64,000 nt of DNA from Brassica napus (Eukaryota; Streptophyta; Magnoliopsida; Brassicales; Brassicaceae): the NCBI RefSeq assembly GCF_020379485.1, contig NW_026016805.1, positions 1 through 64,000 on the forward strand. Reading direction: 5' to 3'. Below the pieces are notes generated by a model. The model saw nothing but the letters and a program-made list of their open reading frames with translations. It was not told the origin of the DNA and made no database searches. The position numbers and the translations under genes are program-made. Below, piece after piece: positions 25,390-35,900 of the stretch (positions within the stretch are counted from its first letter, which is position 1; the number at the start of each line of letters is the position of its first letter).

Positions 25390-26357
25390 ATTGAAGCAAA
25401 CTGTGGCATGTAGAAGGCATCTGAGTCTTTATCAAATAGCTTGAGCTTTCCAACTCCTTCTATTGGAATCCTATCACCATTAGCTATCATCACACCCCCA
25501 GTGGCTTTCTTTACATCACTCATTAAGCTTCTATCACTAATCATGTGATGACTTGCTCCAGAATCAACAATGATGGGTTTGTTGGATGTGGATGCTTTGG
25601 CAGGAGCACCTTGTCTCCGGGTCGTAGCCAAAGCATACACATACTTGACAAACTCATCCCATTCCTCCTTTGTGACACGCTCATCTGCTCCTTTGGTCTC
25701 TAGCTTCCTCATAACCCCACTGCTCTCTACAGATTCTCCCATGTAAGCTGAGTAGAAACACTCTCCTACTTGCATACTCTCCTTGATACCCTTCCTCCAT
25801 AATCTGCTCATCATGACCCACATCTTAGAAAGTTTTCTCAACTTTCCCTTCTTGCAGCTTGTACCTCTCTTCCATCTACCTGGCTTCTTGTTTATCTCCC
25901 ACACATCACAAATGTGTTCAACCAACTCACATATCTCTCCCATAAGAAAGCTAAAGATCACATCTTGCTTCCTCCTTCCTGTATGAGTTTTCACCATACC
26001 CAACTCTGATTCTACTTCTCTCAGCCTCCCCACAAGCTGATACAACTTGTCCTTCCTTTGTCTTAGACTATAGATCACGCCCTTGGCTTCATGACCCTCC
26101 AACCTTGCTGTCTGACCTTCTTTAGCAGCTACCTCCTTTAAAGGTTCTACCTTTACTTGAATCTCCTTCAAACTTGCTGTCTGATCTTTCTCAGCAGCTC
26201 TCACCTTTAAAGGCTCTCCCTTTACATGATTACTCCAAATCCCACAGCTTTCCAAAGCTGCCTCTACCCAATCTGACCAGATCCACTTGTTTTCTCTCCC
26301 TTTCTTCACTTGATAACTTGATCTTGTCTTCATCTCTCTGCTCACGTTTGACTCCAT
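25390..26357 (-). pseudogene. E2 divergent gag plus start of protease, frameshifted at its end
   Basis: It opens at the ATG at 26355-26357 (MESNVSREMK). The N-terminal WSDWVEAALESCGIWSNH is distantly similar to the WSRLVKTVIGSKGLW region of the E4 and E6 Gag. Next comes a charged region with an internal duplication (EPLKVRAAEKDQTA and EPLKEVAAKEGQTA), then a basic stretch. I see no CCHC zinc knuckle. The frame continues through YALATTRRQGAPAKAS into the aspartic protease motif VDSGASHHMISD. After PQFAS a one-base deletion near 25391 shifts the frame and pol continues in another. The Gag is shorter than E5's in the middle. Confidence 0.85.
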
Positions 26358-26500
26358 CAGATGTCCTCAATAAAACCCAGCAAATGAAGAACAGAGCTCA
26401 AAACCACCAAGAACACTCAAGAACATCAAGAACAGCTCAAGAACACAAAACCAGATTTTTTAAGAACATGAATAACACACTTCCACCCTTTTAGTAACCT

Positions 26501-26513
26501 GGCTCTGATACCA
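26501..26513 (-). other. E2 primer binding site
   Basis: GGCTCTGATACCA on the plus strand, i.e. TGGTATCAGAGCC on the element's strand, directly beside the 5' LTR. Confidence 0.92.
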
Positions 26514-26982
26514 TATACACTTTTGTGTATTAGAGTGTGTTTAAGAACAATCAGATTGTTTTGTGTAAGATTAAAGAGATTAAGAGAATAAGTAGAGAGA
26601 GAATAGAGAGAATACTCAAAACTCCATTAATTAATTTAATGTCTCAGATACAAGTTATATATGAAGAGATAAGGATAATACAAAGAGGATTTCGAAATCA
26701 TAAGCATGTGAAGTCAAGGGATAGGCTGTAAAGATGCTTCACATGCTTGGACAGGCTGTAAAGGTGCTTTACCTTTCCAGCTATGACCAGACCTTATCCA
26801 AACTACTCCTTCCTTATCCAGACTTCCTCTTGGGCGTGATCCACTCTCCAAAGGGATGCAAAGTAACTTCCTAAGCTTTTAACTTAGTTACCATAGTCAA
26901 ACCGAAGTTACTGTGGTAAAACTCCAAAGTTACTATCTGCCCCAATACTCTTCCTCTATCAATGTATCACCTCTTCTCAACA
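26514..26982 (-). repeat. E2 5' LTR
   Basis: 469 bp, next to the primer site. By eye it differs from the 3' LTR at three positions: two in the ATTTATTAAATT/ATTAATTAATTT stretch, and one that disrupts the inverted repeat (TTACCATAG instead of TTACCACAG, about 26888). It ends at the GGTTT target duplication. Confidence 0.94.
26655..26661 (-). promoter_or_regulatory. TATA box of E2 5' LTR
   Basis: TATATAA on the minus strand, about 145 bp before the LTR's internal end, in the position shared by the family. Confidence 0.65.
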
Positions 26983-29699
26983 GGTTTGATTGGAACGACG
27001 AAGAAGCTGTGCTATTCCCAAACTGGGAAACTGGAATCACCTGATTTGAAAGTGGGATAACTTCTTCATGCCAACTCCTATGAGATTAATTCAACTTCCT
27101 GGTGATTCTCCACCACTTTATGTATCCAAATCAAGCTTCTTACAAAGAGATTCATCCTGGGTTGATTGGAACGACGAAGAAGCTGTGCTATTCCCAAACT
27201 GGGAAACTGGAATCACCTGATTTGAAAGTGGGATAACTTCTTCATGCCAACTCCTATGAGATTTATTCAACTTCCTGGTGATTCTCCACCACTTTTGTAT
27301 CCAAATCAAGCTTCTTACAAAGAGATTCATCCTGGGGGATTGGAACGACGAAGAAGCTGTGCTATTCCCAAACTGGGAAACTGGAATCACCTGATTTGAA
27401 AGTGGGATAACTTCTTCATGCCAACTCCTATGAGATTTATTCAACTTCCTGGTGATTCTCCACCACTTTATGTATCCAAATCAAGCTTCTTACAAAGTGA
27501 TTCATCCTGGTTTGATTGGAACGACGAAGAAGCTGTGCTATTCCCAAACTGGGAAACTGGAATCACCTGATTTGAAAGTGGGATAACTTCTTCATGCCAA
27601 CTCCTATGAGATTTATTCAACTTCCTGGTGATTCTCCACCACTTTATGTATCCAAATCAAGCTTTTCAAAAAGTCATTCATCCTGGTTTGATTGGAACGA
27701 CGAAGAAGCTGTGCTATTCCCAAACTGGGAAACTGGAATCACCTGATTTGAAAGTGGGATAACTTCTTCATGCCAACTCCTATGAGATTTATTCAACTTC
27801 CTGGTGATTCTCCACCACTTTATGTATCCAAATCAAGCTTCTTACAAAGTGATTCATCCTGGTTTGATTGGAACGACGAAGAAGCTGTGCTATTCCCAAA
27901 CTGGGAAACTGGAATCACCTGATTTGAAAGTGGGATAACTTCTTCATGCCAACTCCTATGAGATTTATTCAACTTCCTGGTGATTCTCCACCACTTTATG
28001 TATCCAAATCAAGCTTCTTACAAAGAGATTCATCCTGGTTTGATTGGAACGACGAAGAAGCTGTGCTATTCCCAAACTGGGAAACTGGAATCACCTGATT
28101 TGAAAGTGGGATAACTTCTTCATGCCAACTCCTATGAGATTTATTCAACTTCCTGGTGATTCTCCACCACTTTATGTATCCAAATCAAGCTTCTTACAAA
28201 GAGATTCATCCTGGGTTGATTGGAACGACGAAGAAGCTGTGCTATTCCCAAACTGGGAAACTGGAATCACCTGATTTGAAAGTGGGATAACTTCTTCATG
28301 CCAACTCCTATGAGATTTATTCAACTTCCTGGTGATTCTCCACCACTTTATGTATCCAAATCAAGCTTCTTACAAAGAGATTCATCCTGGTTTGATTGGA
28401 ACGACGAAGAAGCTGTGCTATTCCCAAACTGGGAAACTGGAATCACCTGATTTGAAAGTGGGATAACTTCTTCATGCCAACTCCTATGAGATTTATTCAA
28501 CTTCCTGGTGATTCTCCACCACTTTATGTATCCAAATCAAGCTTCTTACAAAGTGATTCATCCTGGTTTGATTGGAACGACGAAGAAGCTGTGCTATTCC
28601 CAAACTGGGAAACTGGAATCACCTGATTTGAAAGTGGGATAACTTCTTCATCCCAACTCCTATGAGATTTATTCAACTTCCTGGTGATTCTCCACCACTT
28701 TATGTATCCAAATCAAGCTTCTTACAAAGAGATTCATCCTGGTTGATTGGAACGACGAAGAAGCTGTGCTATTCCCAAACTGGGAAACTGGAATCACCTG
28801 ATTTGAAAGTGGGATAACTTCTTCATGCCAACTCCTATGAGATTTATTCAACTTCCTGGTGATTCTCCACCACTTTATGTATCCAAATCAAGCTTCTTAC
28901 AAAGTGATTCATCCTGGTTTGATTGGAACGACGAAGAAGCTGTGCTATTCCCAAACTGGGAAACTGGAATCACCTGATTTGAAAGTGGGATAACTTCTTC
29001 ATGCCAACTCCTATGAGATTTATTCAACTTCCTGGTGATTCTCCACCACTTTATGTATCCAAATCAAGCTTTTCACAAAGTCATTCATCCTGGTTTGATT
29101 GGAACGACGAAGAAGCTGTGCTATTCCCAAACTGGGAAACTGGAATCACCTGATTTGAAAGTGGGATAACTTCTTCATGCCAACTCCTATGAGATTTATT
29201 CAACTTCCTGGTGATTCTCCACCACTTTATGTATCCAAATCAAGCTTCTTACAAAGAGATTCATCCTGGGTTGATTGGAACGACGAAGAAGCTGTGCTAT
29301 TCCCAAACTGGGAAACTGGAATCACCTGATTTGAAAGTGGGATAACTTCTTCATGCCAACTCCTATGAGATTTATTCAACTTCCTGGTGATTCTCCACCA
29401 CTTTATGTATCCAAATCAAGCTTCTTACAAAGAGATTCATCCTGGTTTGATTGGAACGACGAAGAAGCTGTGCTATTCCCAAACTGGGAAACTGGAATCA
29501 CCTGATTTGAAAGTGGGATAACTTCTTCATGCCAACTCCTATGAGATTTATTCAACTTCCTGGTGATTCTCCACCACTTTATGTATCCAAATCAAGCTTC
29601 TTACAAAGTGATTCATCCTGGTTTGATTGGAACGACGAAGAAGCTGTGCTATTCCCAAACTGGGAAACTGGAATCACCTGATTTGAAAGTGGGATAACT

Positions 29700-29730
29700 T
29701 CTTCATGCCAACTTCCTGGTGATTCTCCAC
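29700..29730 (+). repeat. Monomer with 20-bp deletion, copy 1
   Basis: CATGCCAACTTCCTGGTG replaces the normal longer segment. The 20 bp lost lie between two copies of CAAC, consistent with slippage or short-homology repair. The same deletion recurs near 30740-30770, about 6 monomers away. Confidence 0.8.
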
Positions 29731-30739
29731 CACTTTATGTATCCAAATCAAGCTTTTCACAAAGTGATTCATCCTGGTTTGATTGGAACGACGAAGAAGC
29801 TGTGCTATTCCCAAACTGGGAAACTGGAATCACCTGATTTGAAAGTGGGATAACTTCTTCATGCCAACTCCTATGAGATTTATTCAACTTCCTGGTGATT
29901 CTCCACCACTTTATGTATCCAAATCAAGCTTCTTACAAAGAGATTCATCCTGGGTTGATTGGAACGACGAAGAAGCTGTGCTATTCCCAAACTGGGAAAC
30001 TGGAATCACCTGATTTGAAAGTGGGATAACTTCTTCATGCCAACTCCTATGAGATTTATTCAACTTCCTGGTGATTCTCCACCACTTTATGTATCCAAAT
30101 CAAGCTTCTTACAAAGAGATTCATCCTGGGTTGATTGGAACGACGAAGAAGCTGTGCTATTCCCAAACTGGGAAACTGGAATCACCTGATTTGAAAGTGG
30201 GATAACTTCTTCATGCCAACTCCTATTAGATTTATTCAACTTCCTGGTGATTCTCCACCACTTTATGTATCCAAATCAAGCTTCTTACAAAGTGATTCAT
30301 CCTGGTTTGATTGGAACGACGAAGAAGCTGTGCTATTCCCAAACTGGGAAACTGGAATCACCTGATTTGAAAGTGGGATAACTTCTTCATCCCCACTCCT
30401 ATGAGATTTATTCAACTTCCTGGTGATTCTCCACCACTTTATGTATCCAAATCAAGCTTCTTACAAAGAGATTCATCCTGGTTGATTGGAACGACGAAGA
30501 AGCTGTGCTATTCCCAAACTGGGAAACTGGAATCACCTGATTTGAAAGTGGGATAACTTCTTCATGCCAACTCCTATGAGATTTATTCAACTTCCTGGTG
30601 ATTCTTCACCACTTTATGTATCCAAATCAAGCTTCTTACAAAGTGATTCTTCCTGGTTTGATTGGAACGACGAAGAAGCTGTGCTATTCCCAAACTGGGA
30701 AACTGGAATCACCTGATTTGAAAGTGGGATAACTTCTTC

Positions 30740-30770
30740 ATGCCAACTTCCTGGTGATTCTCCACCACTT
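30740..30770 (+). repeat. Monomer with 20-bp deletion, copy 2
   Basis: Identical deletion to that at 29700-29730, and likewise followed by a TTTTCACAAAG monomer. This marks both as descendants of one event copied within the array. Confidence 0.8.
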
Positions 30771-31948
30771 TATGTATCCAAATCAAGCTTTTCACAAAGT
30801 GATTCATCCTGGTTTGATTGGAACGACGAAGAAGCTGTGCTATTCCCAAACTGGGAAACTGGAATCACCTGATTTGAAAGTGGGATAACTTCTTCATGCC
30901 AACTCCTATGAGATTTATTCAACTTCCTGGTGATTCTCCACCACTTTATGTATCCAAATCAAGCTTTTCACAAATTCATTCATCCTGGGTTGATTGGAAC
31001 GACGAAGAAGCTGTGCTATTCCCAAACTGGGAAACTGGAATCACCTGATTTGAAAGTGGGATAACTTCTTCATGCCAACTCCTATGAGATTTATTCAACT
31101 TCCTGGTGATTCTCCACCACTTTATGTATCCAAATCAAGCTTCTTACAAAGAGATTCATCCTGGTTTGATTGGAACGACGAAGAAGCTGTGCTATTCCCA
31201 AACTGGGAAACTGGAATCACCTGATTTGAAAGTGGGATAACTTTTCATCTCCACTCCTATGAGATTTATTCAGCTTTCTGGTGATTCTACACCACTTTAT
31301 GTATCCAAATCAAGCTTCTTACAAAGAGATTCTTCCTGGTTTGATTGGAACGACGAAGAAGCTGTGCTATTCCCAAACTGGGAAACTGGAATCACCTGAT
31401 TTGAAAGTGGGATAACTTCTTCATGCCAACTCCTATGAAATTTATTCAACTTCCTGGTGATTCTCCACCACTTTATGTATCCAAATCAAGCTTCTTACAA
31501 AGAGATTCATCCTGGTTTGATTGGAACGACGAAGAAGCTGTGCTATTCCCAAACTGGGAAACTGGAATCACCTGATTTGAAAGTGGGATAACTTTTTCAT
31601 GCCAACTCCTATGAGATTTATTCAACTTCCTGGTGATTCTCCACCACTTTATGTATCCAAATCAAGCTTCTTACAAAGAGATTCATCCTGGGTTGATTGG
31701 AACGACGAAGAAGCTGTGCTATTCCCAAACTGGGAAACTGGAATCACCTGATTTGAAAATGGGATAACTTCTTCATGCCAACTCCTATTAGATTTATTCA
31801 ACTTCCTGGTGATTCTCCACCACTTTATGTATCCAAATCAAGCTTCTTACAAAGAGATTCTGTTGAGATGAGGAGATGAAGATGAGGAGATGAAGAGTTG
31901 ATACATGGATAGAGGAAGGGATTTGGAGCAGGCAGTAACTTTGGAGAT

Positions 31949-31980
31949 TTACCACAGTAACTTTATTGTTACTGTGGTAA
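31949..31980 (+). promoter_or_regulatory. 13-bp perfect inverted repeat in the E5 LTR
   Basis: TTACCACAGTAAC, then 6 bases, then GTTACTGTGGTAA. E2's LTRs keep a shorter version (10-bp arms, 12-base centre). As RNA it would form a hairpin; as DNA it could be a dimeric protein-binding site. Its function is not known to me. Confidence 0.75.
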
Positions 31981-32245
31981 CTGAGTTAAAAGACTTGGAA
32001 AGTTACCTTGCATCCATTTGGAGAGTGAAACACGCCAGGGGGAGTTTGGATAAGCAAGGAGGAGTTTGGATAAGGTCTGGTCAAGGGAAGAAAGCTTTAG
32101 ACAGGCTGGCACAGCTGGAAAGCTAAAGCAAGATACCCAAGCATGTGAGGAACCTTATTGGCTACTTTAAATCAAGCATCTTTGACTACACATGCTTGTA
32201 ATCTCCACTAGACTGAACCTGGACGATCTTGATGTATCTCTTATC

Positions 32246-32252
32246 TATATAT
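32246..32252 (+). promoter_or_regulatory. TATA-like box of E5 5' LTR, split from its start site by E4
   Basis: TATATAT followed by GTTGTAAA, where E4's LTR starts at 32261. The expected transcription start about 25-30 bp downstream now lies in E4's LTR, so E5 has lost its own promoter arrangement. Confidence 0.6.
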
Positions 32253-32260
32253 GTTGTAAA

Positions 32261-32849
32261 TGTTGAAATGAGCTCAGTATAATGTGTGAGAAGGCACAAG
32301 GAGTTGAGAGACTGAAAGGGAAAGAAGGTATGAGTCTTTGGGAGAGTTTGTGATCAGCCATAGCCGTACAATCCGTACTGAAGGTACTGGCCGTACAAGC
32401 CGTACATATCAAGGGCGATCACAAACATTAACCAAAGGTGAAAGTTAAAATGAGGAGTTAGAGTGGTAAACGGTCTGAGCCTCAGTCTTGGATAAGAATC
32501 AGACCGTTGGAAGAAGGATAAGGGTCACCATGACAGCCTGTCCCATGCTGGAAAGGTAAAGCAAAAGCAAAGATGCTTTACACATGTGAGATCAGCCATT
32601 GGATCGATTTAAACCTGGTCTTGCTCCTGTATTGACTTCACATGCTTAGCCTTATCCTTAGAGTCTTGAAAACCCTTGTATCATGTCCTATATATTGTAA
32701 ACTCTCTCATTAATAAAAGATTACACAGTTTGAGTCATTCTCTCTCTCTTGTTCTTGAGTGTTCATCATGATTCTTCACTAATCTTTTCATAATCCAATC
32801 TCATTCTCTTATTCTCTAAATCACTCTAACTCTTTCTATAAATCTTATA
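32261..32849 (+). repeat. E4 5' LTR
   Basis: 589 bp, starting TGTTGAAATGAGC and ending CTTATA directly before the primer site. CCGTAC/GTAC words occur at 32363-32405 and TATATAT at 32689-32695, followed by TGTAAACTCTCTC. Confidence 0.96.
32689..32695 (+). promoter_or_regulatory. TATA box of E4 5' LTR
   Basis: TATATAT about 160 bp before the LTR end, followed by TGTAAACTC as in the other family LTRs. It probably drives the full-length E4 RNA. Confidence 0.7.
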
Positions 32850-32862
32850 TGGTATCAGAGCC
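32850..32862 (+). other. E4 primer binding site
   Basis: TGGTATCAGAGCC directly follows the LTR, for priming by initiator methionine tRNA. The leader to the first ATG is only 87 bp, shorter than in E3 (221 bp) or E6 (211 bp). Confidence 0.93.
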
Positions 32863-32936
32863 AGGTTACTCATAGCCTGGTGTGTTCATTCCGCAAATCT
32901 TCAGCTTCAGTTCAGTACAAGATCACGATCTGAGTT

Positions 32937-35900
32937 ATGCAAGACAAGATGGAAGGAAACAAGGTGCTGGCGGTTCCGGTTACATTAAAAGGTGGTGGAA
33001 ACTACCTGCTTTGGTCACGGCTGGTGAAGACAGTCATTGGGAGCAAGGGTTTATGGGGTCATGTCACAGATGGAGTCCCAAAACCAGTTGCTATAGATGG
33101 AGGATCCACGGAGATAGTTGTAGCCGATCAAGAGAAGTGGGCGCAAGAGGACCTAAAGGTGTTGGCCGTGTTGCAAGGGTCACTTGAAGCTTCAATCTTG
33201 GAGGCATATAGCTACTGCGAGACCCCAAAGGCGTTGTGGGAGACGCTTCAGAAAGTGTATGGCAACATCTCCAATCTGAGCAGGGTGTTTGAAGTAAAGA
33301 GAGCTATCAACACACTGATGCAAGAAGAGGAGGAGTTCACTAAACACTTGGGAAAGTTCAGGGCCTTGTGGTCTGAACTAGAGATGTTGAGGCCAAATAC
33401 CAATGATGAGGCTACGCTTATGGAGAGGCGTGAGCAAGACCAAGTGTTTGGCTTGTTATTGACACTGAATCCGGTTTACAAGGATGTGATAAAGCATATG
33501 CTGAGGTCCCCAAAGCTCCCGTCCTTTGATGATGTGTGCGCACAGCTACAAAAGGAGGATGATTCTCTTGGCCTGTTTGGTGGAAAGGGGGAGATGACCT
33601 CGGCGAATCAGGTTGAGACGGTCCAAGCAAACAAGGCGGCGTATAAAGGAGATGAGAGGAAGTTTGGTGGCAACTGTGACCACTGCAAGAAGCCAGGGCA
33701 CAAGAGGAGTCAATGCTGGATCCTCCATCCCCACCTCAAGCCATCCAAGTTTGTTAAGGACCGAGAAGGAAGGGCTCATCTCTCAGCTGAATCAAGTGAG
33801 GCCGGATCATCAAGGGGAAGCAATGGTGCTGGTGTGAGAGCTGAGGAGAGTGATGTCAAGGCTATGGCATCTCAGCACACGTCCGGGAAGAGCAGTATGG
33901 AGCATGAGATGATCAGACGTTCTGACATTGATGCCCTCATCAAGGCTCTCAAGGACAATGGTAGTTCTCTTACTCATACTCTAGGATACTCATATGCTGC
34001 GTGTAGTATACCTAGGAGTCTTGAAAACATAGAAACTGAACTGAAAATTCCTAGAACATCTATTGCTAGAATTGAATCACCAAGTGGATTTGCTGTTCAA
34101 AACATGATTAAACCTTTAATTGTGGATTCTGGTGCCTCTCATCATATGATAAGTGACACTAGTCTTATAAAAGATATAGAACCAACTACTGGTCATGTTA
34201 TGATTGCAAATGGTGATAGGATAGCAATAAAAGGAATAGGAAACCTGAAACTATTTGATAAGGAGTCTAAAGCTTTCTATATGCCTGAATTTACATCTAA
34301 TCTATTATCTGTCAAGAAATGCACTACTGATTTACATTGCAATGTTATCTTTAGTCCTAATGATGTGAAGTTTCAGGATATTGAGAGTCATAAGTTGATT
34401 GGAAAAGGAGTAACCAAAGGAGATCTCTATATGCTTGAAGACATTGCTCCTGTTTCTAATCTTAGTTACTCGTTTCAATCTGTTTCTGCTTTAAAAAATA
34501 ATGCATTGTGGCATGCTAGACTAGGCCATCCTCATGTTAGAGCTTTGAACTTAATGTTACCAGGTGTTATGTTTAAAAATAATGAATGTGAAGCATGTAT
34601 ATTGGGTAAACATTGTAGAACTGTTTTCCAAAAGTCTAGTACTATTTATGAAAACTGTTTTGATCTTGTGCATTCTGATGTATGGACTGCCCCTTGTTTA
34701 TCTAGAGAAAGTTATAAGTACTTTGTAACATTCATTGATGAAAAATCTAAATACACCTGGATAACACTCATTAAAACAAAAGATAGTGTGCTTGAAGCAT
34801 TTAAGAACTTTCAATGCTATGTGACTAACCAATATAATGCAAAGCTTAAGATTTTCAGATCTGATAATGGTGGTGAGTATACAAGCAGATTATTCAAGCA
34901 ACACTTAGCTCAGCATGGGATTCTTCACCAAACTAGTTGTCCCTATACTCCTCAGCAGAATGGTGTGGCAGAAAGGAAGAACCGACATCTTATGGAAGTT
35001 GCTCGGTCCATGATGTTTCAAAGCAATGTTCCTAAGAGGTATTGGAGTGATGCAGTCATGTCTGCGTGCTATCTGATTAATAGGATACCGACCAGAGTGT
35101 TGCAAGATCAGTCTCCATTTGAAGTTCTTAACAAGATCAAGCCATCCCTAAACCACTTGAGAGTGTTTGGTTGTGTAAGCTATGTGATGGTACCGGGAGA
35201 GATGAGAAACAAGCTTGAGCCAAAGAGTATAAGAACTATGTTCATTGGATACTCATCATCTCAGAAGGGATACAAGTGCATTGATCCAAAGACAAGAAGA
35301 GTACATGTATCTAGAGAAGTAAAGTTCATGGAGAGTAAGGGATACTATGAAGAGCGGAGCTGGGAGGATTTGAAAGATCTATCTCGGGATTCTGATAAGG
35401 CTGCGAGCCTTAGGATCATATTGGAAGGTCTTGGGATCAATCTAACCCAGGATCAAGGAGGACGGAACACATCTAGTTCTCCTGAAGCTGAAGGAACATC
35501 CCACTCTAATCATGAGAGGGGGAATGAAACTGAAGAAGCAAGCCATCCAGAAGAAGGCTTGAGAGACCCTGATCAGTGTGTGATGATGCAAGATGAAGGG
35601 GTTGAGGCAATGGGTGAACCAGAACCTGAAGAAAGTTTACAAGAAGAGGAAGACAATGTGCAACAGCAAGAAGAACAGCAAGAAGAACCAGTCTCAGTCT
35701 CATCAAGGGATAATGTCCCGGCTGAAGCACCACTAAGGAGAAGCACACGGTTGAAGAAGGATGCTTCCAACTGGGTAAACACGAGAGTGTACTACAATGC
35801 CCAGGCTGTGGAGCATCCCTCCCAAGCAGTGTGTTCCTTTGCCCATTTCCCATCTGATCATTGCGCCTTCATGACAAGCTTAGATGAGAGCTTTGTGCCA

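Larger units (their letters stand above)
15400..26982 (-). mobile_element. E2: Ty1/copia retrotransposon (subfamily B), split by E3
   Basis: Minus-strand element with 469-bp LTRs at both ends (15400-15868 and 26514-26982). It is flanked by the 5-bp target duplication GGTTT (15395-15399 and 26983-26987) inside a satellite monomer. Without E3 it is about 5.4 kb. E3 sits at 17436-23614, between copies of GATAC. The LTRs differ at three positions by my count (0.64%), so the insertion is recent. The coding region has a frameshift, a premature stop and the E3 insertion. Confidence 0.95.
26983..31860 (+). repeat. Satellite array A2: ~28 CentBr-like monomers
   Basis: The same 176-bp monomer and orientation as A1, resuming in register after E2. 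It is distinguished by CCTGGGTTGATT monomers (about 27157, 28211, 29267, 29950, 30126, 30985, 31689, plus GGGGGATT near 27336) and AAAGTC/AAATTC monomers (27670, 29077, 30975). I did not see these in A1 or A3. Two monomers share a 20-bp deletion. It ends at GATTC, the target site of E5. No gene is supported. Confidence 0.96.
31861..32260 (+). repeat. E5 5' LTR, first part
   Basis: The first 400 bp of a 534-bp LTR (second part 38181-38314). It carries a perfect 13-bp inverted repeat (31949-31961 and 31968-31980, arms TTACCACAGTAAC and GTTACTGTGGTAA, 6-base loop). A TATATAT lies at 32246-32252. At 32202-32220 and 32225-32240 there are exact matches to pol sequence. E4 inserted 8 bp after the TATA word. 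The 73-codon open frame at 31905 is LTR sequence, not a gene. Confidence 0.9.

Noticed and set aside
31905..32126. 73-codon frame MDRGRDLEQ...
   Set aside because: It lies within E5's LTR across the inverted repeat, with no similarity to the element's proteins.
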